This document shows positions 44,511 through 52,194 of a stretch of DNA of 64,000 nt, piece after piece (positions within the stretch are counted from its first letter, which is position 1; each line of letters starts with the position of its first letter). A program made the position numbers and the translations under genes. This DNA is from Bacteroidota bacterium. Lineage in GTDB: Bacteria; Bacteroidota; Bacteroidia; NS11-12g; UBA955. The stretch lies in NCBI GenBank assembly GCA_027621365.1, contig JAQCBH010000010.1, forward strand, positions 23,387 to 87,386. The letters run 5' to 3'. Below the pieces are notes generated by a model. The model was not told where the DNA came from. It saw only the letters and a list, made by a program, of their open reading frames with translations, and made no database searches.

Positions 44511-44995
44511 ATACACGCAACACTTACATAGCGCTTTTGACAATCGGGTTGACCGGGCTCTTTGCCTGGGCGTGCAACCCCTCCAAGAACATCGTTGACG
44601 AACAGTTCAATTCTGTTGATGCTTCTGGTTGGGCTTGGGACAGCGTGACCGAGTTTCGCTTCAACATCGAGGATACCTCTACCTATTACTTGCTCAACTG
44701 CGGCCTGCGCATTCGCAGCAATTATTCCTACAGCAACATCTGGCTGCTGTATGAATTGGAAGGTCCCGGATTGCAGCAGCAAAACCAGTTTGAAATCACC
44801 TTGAGCGATCAAACCGGTCGGTGGATGGGCCAAGGAAAATCCAATCTGATCACCTTCCAGCAGCCTTTTTTGGATCAAATTCCCTTCAAAGCGGGCACCT
44901 ACACCTTGCGCATCAAGCAAAACATGCGCGACGAGCAGCTCGCCGGGGTTAGCGATGTTGGCTTCCAGCTGGTGCGCGGAAGACCCATTCTCTAA
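44507..44995 (+). CDS. gldH: Gliding motility/T9SS-associated lipoprotein GldH
   Basis: 162 residues. The start is a TTG (44507) overlapping the lpxK stop (TTGA), and no ATG fits better. Signal with lipobox GLFAWAC, lipidated Cys23. The family pattern FNSVDASGWAWDSVTEF and the SYSNIWLLYELEGPG segment identify GldH, an outer-membrane lipoprotein required for gliding in Flavobacterium. Together with the adhesin and the T9SS-exported protein it supports a T9SS/gliding background. Confidence 0.9.
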   Translation: MNTRNTYIALLTIGLTGLFAWACNPSKNIVDEQFNSVDASGWAWDSVTEFRFNIEDTSTYYLLNCGLRIRSNYSYSNIWLLYELEGPGLQQQNQFEITLSDQTGRWMGQGKSNLITFQQPFLDQIPFKAGTYTLRIKQNMRDEQLAGVSDVGFQLVRGRPIL

Positions 44996-45057
44996 ATCGT
45001 ATTCCTAATTTTTTAGGATGGAGCACGTCCTTTCTTTTGGAGGCCAGCCAGGGCTCA

Positions 45058-46584
45058 TTAAGGCGTCAAGCGGCCATACATGCGGGGGAAGGGAATGCTC
45101 TCACGCACGTGCTTCAATTTGCAAACCCAGGTAACCATACGCTCCAGCCCCAAGCCAAATCCTGAGTGGGGCACAGATCCGTAGCGACGCAAATCCAAAT
45201 ACCATTCAAAAGCTTCCATCGGAAGTTCGTGTTCGTGGATTTTGCCAATCAACATATCCACGTCAGTTTCGCGTTCGCCACCGCCCACAATTTCCCCGTA
45301 TCCTTCGGGAGCCAATACATCGACGCCTCTCGCGAATCGGGTATCTTCAGGGTTGCGCTTCAAATAGAAGGCCTTGACCTCATGAGGCCAGTCGTATACC
45401 ATAACAGGGCGGTCGAACAAGCGGGTCAAAACCGTCTCGTCACTACCTCCAAAGTCATTGCCGTATTCAAAGGTTCTGGCACTTTCGATCCACTGGGGGA
45501 TGTTGCGCAATTCCTCTTCCAAGTCTGACTTGATCTGTTTGAATTCAATCACCTTGCTTTGGTAGAAGTTCATTTGACCCTTTTTCAAACCGGGCTCCTT
45601 CAACTGTTCCTCTTTTTCGGCGATTTGGGCCTCAATCTGAGCCAATTCTGCCTGTTTGGCAGCCAGTTCTTCCTCCAACGAAGCAATGCTGTTCACGCCA
45701 TTCACGTTTTCTTCCCCTTTGATGATGCGAACTGCCTGGTCGTAAGTCATACGAGGGAAAGCGCCCAAACTGCTTTCCAAAACGGCTGTATTGCGGCCAA
45801 TGGTTTTTAGCTCTTCTTGGCAATTGGCCAAAACGTCTTTGACCACCGCCTGCAACATGCCCTCGATGCAGTCCATGTTTTGGAAGATGTCGTAAAACGC
45901 CATCTCAGGTTCGATCATCCAGAACTCTGACAAGTGTCGGCGGGTCTTCGATTTTTCTGCGCGGAAGGTGGGACCGAAGGTGTAAATCTTGCCCAAGGCC
46001 ATGGCCATAGCCTCGCCGTACAACTGGCCGCTTTGGCTCAAATAAGCGGGATCTCCGTAAAAATCAGTTTCGAACAAAGTACTGGTACCCTCACAGGCGT
46101 TGCCGGTGAAAATGGGGGCATCCATCTGCACAAATCCCTGCTCTTGGAAATACTTGTGAATGGAGAAGATGATGGTGTTGCGAATGCGCATGATGGCCCA
46201 TTGGCGGGCACTGCGCAGCCACAAATGGCGCTGGTCCATCAAGAATTCTACCCCGTGCTCTTTCTTGGAAATGGGGTAGTTCTCGCTGCCGCCAACCGTG
46301 GTGAGACTGTTCACCTGAACCTCAACACCTCCGACTTGTTTCTCGTCGGCCAATACCGTTCCTGTCAAAATTACGCTGCACTCCAAACTCAGTTTGGTGG
46401 CCTCGGCTAGCGCCTCGGCCCCAGCACTCTCTTCGGTCACCACACACTGGCAATACCCCGATCCATCACGCAAAATCACAAAGGCAATGCCCTTGCCCTC
46501 ACGCTTATTCGACACCCAACCTTTCAGTTCTACTTCTTGGCCAATGTGTTGAGAGAGGGATTCGATACGGGTGCTTGTTTTCAT
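45058..46584 (-). CDS. asnS: Asparaginyl-tRNA synthetase
   Basis: 508 residues. Class II synthetase with an OB-fold anticodon-binding domain (VELKGWVSNKREGKGIAFVILRDGSG) and catalytic domain motif 2 FGPTFRAEKSKTRRHLSEFW and motif 3 GFGLGLERMVTW. Residues about 285-350 are a Glu/Gln/Lys-rich coiled-coil insertion (AAKQAELAQIEAQIAEKEEQ) also seen in Bacteroidetes AsnRS, which explains the length above E. coli AsnS. Divergent from rpoN, with a TATCTTTG box 68 bases upstream. Confidence 0.96.
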   Translation of the reverse strand: MKTSTRIESLSQHIGQEVELKGWVSNKREGKGIAFVILRDGSGYCQCVVTEESAGAEALAEATKLSLECSVILTGTVLADEKQVGGVEVQVNSLTTVGGSENYPISKKEHGVEFLMDQRHLWLRSARQWAIMRIRNTIIFSIHKYFQEQGFVQMDAPIFTGNACEGTSTLFETDFYGDPAYLSQSGQLYGEAMAMALGKIYTFGPTFRAEKSKTRRHLSEFWMIEPEMAFYDIFQNMDCIEGMLQAVVKDVLANCQEELKTIGRNTAVLESSLGAFPRMTYDQAVRIIKGEENVNGVNSIASLEEELAAKQAELAQIEAQIAEKEEQLKEPGLKKGQMNFYQSKVIEFKQIKSDLEEELRNIPQWIESARTFEYGNDFGGSDETVLTRLFDRPVMVYDWPHEVKAFYLKRNPEDTRFARGVDVLAPEGYGEIVGGGERETDVDMLIGKIHEHELPMEAFEWYLDLRRYGSVPHSGFGLGLERMVTWVCKLKHVRESIPFPRMYGRLTP

Positions 46585-46636
46585 AGGATTTGCGTGTGCT
46601 TTTTGGAAACGGAATGGTTATTGCCTTGGGCCGATG

Positions 46637-46644
46637 TAACTTTG
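46637..46644 (+). promoter_or_regulatory. -7 element for rpoN
   Basis: TAACTTTG, 53 bases before the rpoN ATG. Confidence 0.5.
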
Positions 46645-46652
46645 TTCACCTG

Positions 46653-46660
46653 CAAAGATA
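46653..46660 (-). promoter_or_regulatory. -7 element for asnS
   Basis: TATCTTTG on the minus strand, 68 bases before the asnS ATG. Overlapping, divergent arrangement with the rpoN box. Confidence 0.5.
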
Positions 46661-46697
46661 ATTGCTTGCAGCCGGAACTTACAGCGTAGGTACAGCC

Positions 46698-48158
46698 ATG
46701 AAATTCAGTCAAGATCTTCAACAAAAGTTGCTCCAGAAACTGAGCCCACAACAGATACAGTTCATCAAGCTGTTGCAGTTGAATACGCTCGATTTCGAAG
46801 AGAAGCTCGACCAAGAAATGTTGGAGAATCCGGCATTAGAAAAAACCGATACCGAAGATCCTCGCGCCGAAGAAGAAAACCGAGACGGCGATGAGTGGGA
46901 CGAGGACTACCAGCGCGACTTGGATGTCGACGAATTGATTCGCGCCAGCGGGGGTGATGACGATGAGTACAGCACCTTCCGAATGGGTGAAGATTACCGC
47001 AACGAAGACCAAACCGAGATGCCCATCAGGGCCGAATCTTCCTTCCAAGATTTCTTGATCGAACAAGCGAGGGCCACTTTCCAGAACGACTTTGATTTGA
47101 TGCTAGGCCTGCACCTGATCAACAGCATCGACGAAGACGGATACCTGCGCCGTGAATTGCGCAGCATTGCCAATGACTTGGCCTTCAATGAGAACATTCA
47201 AACCACTGAAGACTACTTGGAGCGACTGTTGATCAAGATTCAGAATTTTGATCCGGCGGGTATTGGCGCTCGTGATTTGCAGGAGTGTCTGTTGCTGCAG
47301 CTTTACAAAAAGGACTACGGCGACAACCCTGCTTTGACCTTGGCCGAGACCATTTTGGAAAACCACATGGAAGCCTTTGGCAAGCGCCACTACGACAAGA
47401 TCATGAAGTCCTTGAAGGTGGGCGATGAGGAGTTGAAGGCGGCCATTGCCGAGATTACCAAGCTGAACCCCAAGCCCGGTGATTTGGGTCTGAGCAATCA
47501 GAAAACCCAGTACATCATTCCCGATTTTACGGTCATCAACGAAGACGGTCATTTGCAGGTTCGATTGAACAGCCGCAACACTCCTGAACTACGATTGAGC
47601 CACACCTATACCGAGACGCTCAAGGCCTATGAGGAGTCCAAAACCAAAGAGAAACACCTCAAGGAGGCCGTTCAATACATCAAGCAGAAGGTGGATGGGG
47701 CTCGCTGGTTCATTGATTCTGTCAAGCAGCGTCAAATGACCTTGACCAACACCATGGAGGCCATTGTGCGCCGCCAGCGTGAGTTTTTCTTGGAAGGCGA
47801 GGAGACGTTTTTGAAGCCCATGATTTTGAAGGACATTGCCACTGATATCAGCATGGACATTTCAACGGTTTCCCGCGTCGCCAATTCCAAATACGTGGAG
47901 ACAGAATTCGGCATTTTCCCCTTGAAATTCTTCTTCTCTGAAGGAATCACTGGCGAAGACGGCGAAGAAATCAGCAACCGGGAAATCAAGAAGATCTTGT
48001 CAGAGGCCATCGCCGCTGAAGACAAGCGCAAACCCTTGACCGACGAGGCCTTGATGGTTTTGCTCAAAGAAAAAGGCTACGGGATTGCGCGACGTACGGT
48101 AGCGAAATACCGCGAACAATTGAACATTCCCGTCGCGCGCCTGCGCAAGGAACTCTAA
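46698..48158 (+). CDS. rpoN: RNA polymerase sigma-54 factor
   Basis: 486 residues from ATG 46698 (MKFSQDLQQKLLQKLSPQQ), the normal start of the family. Gln/Leu-rich region I, acidic region II, core-binding domain, the HTH (ISMDISTVSRVANSKYVETEFG) and the RpoN box ARRTVAKYREQL near the C-terminus are all present. It directs RNA polymerase to -24/-12 promoters with an enhancer-binding activator. Unusual for Bacteroidota in that alternative sigma factors of this class are not universal. Confidence 0.97.
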   Translation: MKFSQDLQQKLLQKLSPQQIQFIKLLQLNTLDFEEKLDQEMLENPALEKTDTEDPRAEEENRDGDEWDEDYQRDLDVDELIRASGGDDDEYSTFRMGEDYRNEDQTEMPIRAESSFQDFLIEQARATFQNDFDLMLGLHLINSIDEDGYLRRELRSIANDLAFNENIQTTEDYLERLLIKIQNFDPAGIGARDLQECLLLQLYKKDYGDNPALTLAETILENHMEAFGKRHYDKIMKSLKVGDEELKAAIAEITKLNPKPGDLGLSNQKTQYIIPDFTVINEDGHLQVRLNSRNTPELRLSHTYTETLKAYEESKTKEKHLKEAVQYIKQKVDGARWFIDSVKQRQMTLTNTMEAIVRRQREFFLEGEETFLKPMILKDIATDISMDISTVSRVANSKYVETEFGIFPLKFFFSEGITGEDGEEISNREIKKILSEAIAAEDKRKPLTDEALMVLLKEKGYGIARRTVAKYREQLNIPVARLRKEL

Positions 48159-48204
48159 TCAAAGTTGTGTTGGAGTTTCTGCCCCTGTACACAGGACCGC
48201 AAAA

Positions 48205-49002
48205 TCAATAACAGCGGTAGGTCGACTTGCGCTCGAATTCAGCTTTGCGCTTTTCCATGAAGGCCGTGGTGCCCTCCTTGAAATCGTCTGACTCAAAGGC
48301 TTCGCCGAACTCATAAATTTCGCGCTGCATGCCATTTACATTGGGCTGGAAGTAGTCGTTCACGCACTTCAAGACCTTGTGCACCGCACTGGGGCTCTTG
48401 GGCTGCACTTTGGCCAAGATTTCCATGGCTTTATCCAAGAGTTGCTCTTGTTCTACTACGTAGTTCACCAAGCCCAATTGCAAGGCTGTTTGGGCGTCTA
48501 TAGCATCACCGGTGACCAACAATTCGATGGCTTTTCCTTTGCCTACCAATTGAATCAAACGCTGGGTACCGCCGTATCCTGGAGGAACCCCCAAGTTTAC
48601 CTCAGGCTGGCCAAACTTGGCGTTGGTAGAAGCCACTCGCATGTGGCAAGCCATGGCTAATTCGCATCCGCCGCCAAGGGCAAACCCGTTGACAGCCGCG
48701 ATCACCACTTTGCTGCCCTCTTCGATGGAATTCATCACCTCGTGGCCGTCAGCACTCATGCGCGTACCTTCATCGTTGTTGAAATTGGCAAACTCCGAAA
48801 TGTCAGCCCCAGCCGCAAAAGCTTTGGGACCAGTGCCGGTTAAGATCATGCCGTGAATTTCAGGATCAGATTGACCGCAGTTAACGGCGTGCTTGATTTC
48901 CTGCAAGGTGGCGATGGTCAGGGCGTTGAGTTTGGCTTCGCGATTGATAGTGATGATCAAAACGCCATCCCTTTTTTCTGTAACAATGTTTTGGTATTCC
49001 AT
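48205..49002 (-). CDS. Enoyl-CoA hydratase/isomerase (crotonase family)
   Basis: 265 residues from ATG 49002 (MEYQNIVTEKRDGVLII). Oxyanion-hole strands FAAGADISEF and AAVNGFALGGGCELAMAC and the GVPPGYGGTQRL catalytic region mark a crotonase, probably an enoyl-CoA hydratase of beta-oxidation or short-chain acyl-CoA metabolism. Placed five bases after the B12-binding domain gene, so probably co-transcribed with it. Longer upstream starts lack family similarity. Confidence 0.93.
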   Translation of the reverse strand: MEYQNIVTEKRDGVLIITINREAKLNALTIATLQEIKHAVNCGQSDPEIHGMILTGTGPKAFAAGADISEFANFNNDEGTRMSADGHEVMNSIEEGSKVVIAAVNGFALGGGCELAMACHMRVASTNAKFGQPEVNLGVPPGYGGTQRLIQLVGKGKAIELLVTGDAIDAQTALQLGLVNYVVEQEQLLDKAMEILAKVQPKSPSAVHKVLKCVNDYFQPNVNGMQREIYEFGEAFESDDFKEGTTAFMEKRKAEFERKSTYRCY

Positions 49003-49006
49003 GGAA

Positions 49007-49429
49007 TTAGAAGGGGCGGTTTTCGGCCACCCAAGCCTTGATATAGGTTGCGATTTCTTCGGTTGAAGTTCCGGGAGGGAAGAGACGAGCCACGCCCAAT
49101 TGGTTGAGCTGGTCGGTGTCTTCATCGGGGATGATGCCACCGCCGGTGAGGAGCACATCGTTTAAACCCTTCTCTTTCATGAGGTCCAAAATGCGGGGGA
49201 AAACCGTGTTGTGGGCACCGCTGAGAATGCTGACACCAATGGCGTCGACGTCTTCTTGCAAAGCGGTTTGAACCACCATTTCAGGGGTTTGTCGAAGGCC
49301 GGTATAGATGACCTCCATACCCGCATCTCGCAAAGCGGCAGCGATGACTTTGGCTCCGCGATCGTGCCCATCGAGACCAACTTTGGCAATCAGAATTCGA
49401 ACCGGGCGCGTGGGATTGGACTCAGCCAT
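49007..49429 (-). CDS. Stand-alone cobalamin-binding domain (methylmalonyl-CoA mutase small-subunit type)
   Basis: 140 residues. Contains the B12-binding signature DGHDRG (DxHxxG) near residue 22, [10 protein letters not shown] and [13 protein letters not shown], as in the C-terminal domain of methylmalonyl-CoA mutase, but no catalytic barrel. It would pair with a separate alpha chain elsewhere. Own -7 box TATTTTTG four bases before the ATG; followed by the crotonase gene. Confidence 0.92.
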   Translation of the reverse strand: MAESNPTRPVRILIAKVGLDGHDRGAKVIAAALRDAGMEVIYTGLRQTPEMVVQTALQEDVDAIGVSILSGAHNTVFPRILDLMKEKGLNDVLLTGGGIIPDEDTDQLNQLGVARLFPPGTSTEEIATYIKAWVAENRPF

Positions 49430-49433
49430 GAGG

Positions 49434-49441
49434 CAAAAATA
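49434..49441 (-). promoter_or_regulatory. -7 element for the B12-binding gene
   Basis: TATTTTTG on the minus strand, four bases before the ATG at 49429. Confidence 0.65.
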
Positions 49442-49464
49442 GAGATTCCTGAGGGGAATCTAAA

Positions 49465-50103
49465 CTAGGCAGTTGTTTGTTGAGCAGCTAGGGCTTTGCC
49501 GATGATATCGTGAACACTGGCGTAGCTCTTGAATTCGTCAGTTTGGTACCACTCAATGGGGTGGAAAACGACCTCGGTGATGCCCTCTTCCTGCTGAGGC
49601 GTAAAGTGGGTAGAACTCGCGGCCATGAAGTACCAATGGGTTTCTTTCACCAGCAAGGCATCGTCCTCGAAATAGGAGTGATAGGTGGTGCCCACCTTTT
49701 CAGAAATGTTCAAATGGTTGATGCCCGTCTCTTCCATGACTTCTCTCAGGGCAGCGGCCCGTTGATCTTCGTGTCGCTCGATCTTGCCTTTGGGCATATC
49801 CCAAACCCCATTTCGCTTGATGCACAGCATTTCGTGGTCTTTGTTGAACACAATGCCGCCGGCGGCTTGGATGACGCTGTAATGGGACATGAAGTCCTGT
49901 AGCAACGCGCTGGGATCAGGGCAGATGACGGCAAAATTCATGTTTTTGCCCGCCGATGCTTGAGAAGTGAGTATGGTGAAACTCTTATGCAACTCGGCAT
50001 CGTCGATGAAGTAAACGTTGGGTATGCCTTTGAGCGCACCCATGCTGTCAGCCAGAATCAGTGAGCCCTCGTTGAAGTATATTCGGTAATTTTGTTGTTC
50101 CAT
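49465..50103 (-). CDS. NUDIX hydrolase
   Basis: 212 residues from ATG 50103 (MEQQNYRIYFNEGSL). The NUDIX box is GKIERHEDQRAAALREVMEETGI near residue 110 (GxxxxxxxE...REUxEExGU). An N-terminal domain of about 70 residues precedes it. It hydrolyses a nucleoside diphosphate-linked compound; the substrate is not identifiable. The ATG overlaps the pyrE ATG on the opposite strand within a CATG, a pairing seen in Bacteroidota. An upstream in-frame region inside pyrE is not used, since the promoter TAATTTTG lies at 50118-50125. Confidence 0.9.
   Translation of the reverse strand: MEQQNYRIYFNEGSLILADSMGALKGIPNVYFIDDAELHKSFTILTSQASAGKNMNFAVICPDPSALLQDFMSHYSVIQAAGGIVFNKDHEMLCIKRNGVWDMPKGKIERHEDQRAAALREVMEETGINHLNISEKVGTTYHSYFEDDALLVKETHWYFMAASSTHFTPQQEEGITEVVFHPIEWYQTDEFKSYASVHDIIGKALAAQQTTA
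50087..50094 (+). promoter_or_regulatory. -7 element for pyrE (inside the NUDIX gene)
   Basis: TAATTTTG, seven bases before the pyrE ATG and lying within the NUDIX coding sequence. Confidence 0.65.
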
Positions 50104-50734
50104 GTCTACAACAGCTGCAAAATTAGCGAAATATCTCCTGGAAATCAGGGCGGTTAAACTCTCCGTAAAGGAGCCATTCACCTGGACTTCGGGCATCAAG
50201 AGCCCCATTTATTGCGACAATCGCATGGTTTTGTCTTACCCTGAGGTTCGCAGTTTTGTAGCCACAGAATTGTCAAATTTGGTAAATGAGCGCTTTCCCC
50301 AAGCCAATCGTCTGGCTGGAATTGCTACTGCCGGTATTGCACACGGTGCCTTGGCGGCCGATCGCATGGGCATCAGCTATTGTTATGTTCGCCCTGAACC
50401 CAAAAAGCACGGTTTGCAAAACCAGGTAGAAGGAGAAATGAAACCCGGCGACAAAGTGGTGCTCATTGAGGATCTGATTTCTACAGGAAAGAGTTCGTTT
50501 CAGGCCGTCGAAGGGGTACAGAAAGCCGGAGCTGAAGTGGTGGGTTTGGTGGCCTTGTTCACCTATGCCTTCCCTGAGGCTTATCAGCGCTTTGCTGACG
50601 CGGGCATTCCGGTTTACACCTTGAGTGACTTCCCAACCTTGGCCGAGGTGGCCGTTCAAGAGGGTATGATCGAGCAGAACGAATTGGAAGAGGTTCGCTC
50701 ATTTGCAAAAAACCCCCAAGCCTGGAGGGCCTGA
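50102..50734 (+). CDS. pyrE: Orotate phosphoribosyltransferase
   Basis: 210 residues. Forms OMP from orotate and PRPP in pyrimidine synthesis. LLEIRAVKLSVKEPFTWTSGIKSPIYCDNR, the GIATAGIAHG segment and the PRPP-binding VVLIEDLISTGKSS near residue 120 are characteristic. Its ATG at 50102 overlaps the NUDIX start codon on the other strand. Confidence 0.96.
   Translation: MSTTAAKLAKYLLEIRAVKLSVKEPFTWTSGIKSPIYCDNRMVLSYPEVRSFVATELSNLVNERFPQANRLAGIATAGIAHGALAADRMGISYCYVRPEPKKHGLQNQVEGEMKPGDKVVLIEDLISTGKSSFQAVEGVQKAGAEVVGLVALFTYAFPEAYQRFADAGIPVYTLSDFPTLAEVAVQEGMIEQNELEEVRSFAKNPQAWRA
50118..50125 (-). promoter_or_regulatory. -7 element for the NUDIX gene (inside pyrE)
   Basis: TAATTTTG on the minus strand, 14 bases before the NUDIX ATG and within pyrE codons 6-8. 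Confidence 0.65.
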
Positions 50735-50760
50735 GGGTTCGTTTGTGATGATTCTTTTGT

Positions 50761-52050
50761 TTAGTAGTTGAACTGAAGCTGCAAGCGCAAGCGGTTTCCA
50801 ACTTGCTGGTTGTCTGGTTTCTTTCCGTCTTCGTAGCGACGGTCTGCAATGCTGTACATAGCGACCAATTCCATGTTCTTGTGGATCTGCCATTCCAAGC
50901 CCAACTCCAATTCTTTCATGTCGTAGCTGCGAGCGTCCTGTTCGAATTTCTTGCCACCTTGGTAGGTTGTGTAGCGAACAAAGGGGAAGTAGCATTGGCC
51001 ATTTTCGGCATCGATCTTATACGAAAGTGTGGCGTATCCGCCTTTGAGGGGCATCAAATCAATGCTGTTGGTAGCGGGGTTGTACTGAGGACCTTCACCG
51101 ATGTTGTATTCGGCTTGTATACCAAATGGCTGCGATTGGAGAACAAAAGTTCCAGCTGCACGCCTGTCGTTATAGGTATAGTCGTCGTTGACTTTAACAC
51201 CAGAGCTTACTTTGCTAGAATAAAGCGTGTATTTGCCCGAATAGGCTTGAATGGCGGGCTCGATGATTTGCTTTCCAATGGTGATGGGGTAGCTGAAGCG
51301 TGCCACCGCATGGAGATTGTCGTTGGCTTCGGGGTAGTTGGCTCCTTGACCGTTGTACAAACCGAAAGCCAAGCAACCGTAATCACCAGAACCCTTCAAT
51401 TTTTCTTTGACAAAACGGCTGTACATTTTGCGCTTTTCTGCAGGGGCCCACATGACAAAAAAGCCCAAATCGCGTTCGTTTTTTACAGCAGAGTTGATAC
51501 CGTCATTTCGGTCTGGGGGAAGGCGGTTTTGAGAGCTTTGCATATTTTCAAAGCCATAGGGTACCTTTCTCTGTCCAAAGCGAATTCTCCAAGTGTTGTC
51601 TTCGGTCAACCCATAATCGAAGTAGGCATCGCGCACTTGCGCATAGTGCAAAGAAGAGGAGTTGGAGGTAGACGCAAAGTCCGTTTGAAAGTACATGTAC
51701 AAACGGGGGTTTAAGTAACCGGAAAGTTTGAATCGCAAACGACGCACAAAAAAGGTCTTTCCCGTTCCCAAGCTGTCATCGCATTGTTCGCATTTGAGGT
51801 TGGGGTTGGTTTCCAATAAACGGTTGTAACGAATTTGGGTATAACCGCTCATGTTGAGTTTTTCGTACCAAGCCTTGGGTTTGGTTTCGGGAGTGGTGTT
51901 CGAGGACCAATTGTATTCGCTTCTGTTGGGCGATTCTTGAATGGAGAGGCTTGGCACTAGATTCAAAGCGCTGCTGTCAATGGAAGAAAAGGATATTCCT
52001 ATTGAAACAAAAATTAAAGCCAGGGTTACGGAGAGTTTTGCACGAGTTAT
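50761..52050 (-). CDS. OprO/P-like phosphate-selective porin, start codon unclear
   Basis: About 429 residues if read from the ATA at 52050, or 401 from an internal TTG (51966). The mature protein has repeated amphipathic beta strands such as VRRLRFKLSGYLNPRLYMYFQTDF and ends in an aromatic-rich strand (LRLQLQFNY), typical of phosphate-selective porin O/P. Upstream of the TTG the frame stays open and reads ITRAKLSVTLALIFVSIGIS, a good signal peptide, back to an in-frame TAA at 52066-52068, but no ATG, GTG or TTG is available there. It lies in the same cluster as the Pit transporter, consistent with phosphate uptake. Confidence 0.85.
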   Translation of the reverse strand: MTRAKLSVTLALIFVSIGISFSSIDSSALNLVPSLSIQESPNRSEYNWSSNTTPETKPKAWYEKLNMSGYTQIRYNRLLETNPNLKCEQCDDSLGTGKTFFVRRLRFKLSGYLNPRLYMYFQTDFASTSNSSSLHYAQVRDAYFDYGLTEDNTWRIRFGQRKVPYGFENMQSSQNRLPPDRNDGINSAVKNERDLGFFVMWAPAEKRKMYSRFVKEKLKGSGDYGCLAFGLYNGQGANYPEANDNLHAVARFSYPITIGKQIIEPAIQAYSGKYTLYSSKVSSGVKVNDDYTYNDRRAAGTFVLQSQPFGIQAEYNIGEGPQYNPATNSIDLMPLKGGYATLSYKIDAENGQCYFPFVRYTTYQGGKKFEQDARSYDMKELELGLEWQIHKNMELVAMYSIADRRYEDGKKPDNQQVGNRLRLQLQFNY

Positions 52051-52145
52051 AAAATGGTTAACAAATTATTACAAGTGCAAAATTGTGGGTTAGAATTGGG
52101 GCTATTGTTTCTGTTGTGTTGTTAGTATGTTACCAAACCATTAAC

Positions 52146-52177
52146 AAAAAAGCCCCTCCGGGTAGGAGAGGCTTTTT
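52146..52177 (-). terminator. Terminator after the Pit transporter gene
   Basis: Minus-strand hairpin AAAAAGCC-TCTCC, loop TACCC, GGAGGGGCTTTTTT. Located between pit and the porin gene. Confidence 0.8.
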
Positions 52178-52194
52178 ATAAGAAATAATCTTTG

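Noticed and set aside
50735..50760. Terminator after pyrE
   Set aside because: A weak GGGTT/AACCC pairing overlaps the pyrE end; the stem is irregular and no T tract follows.
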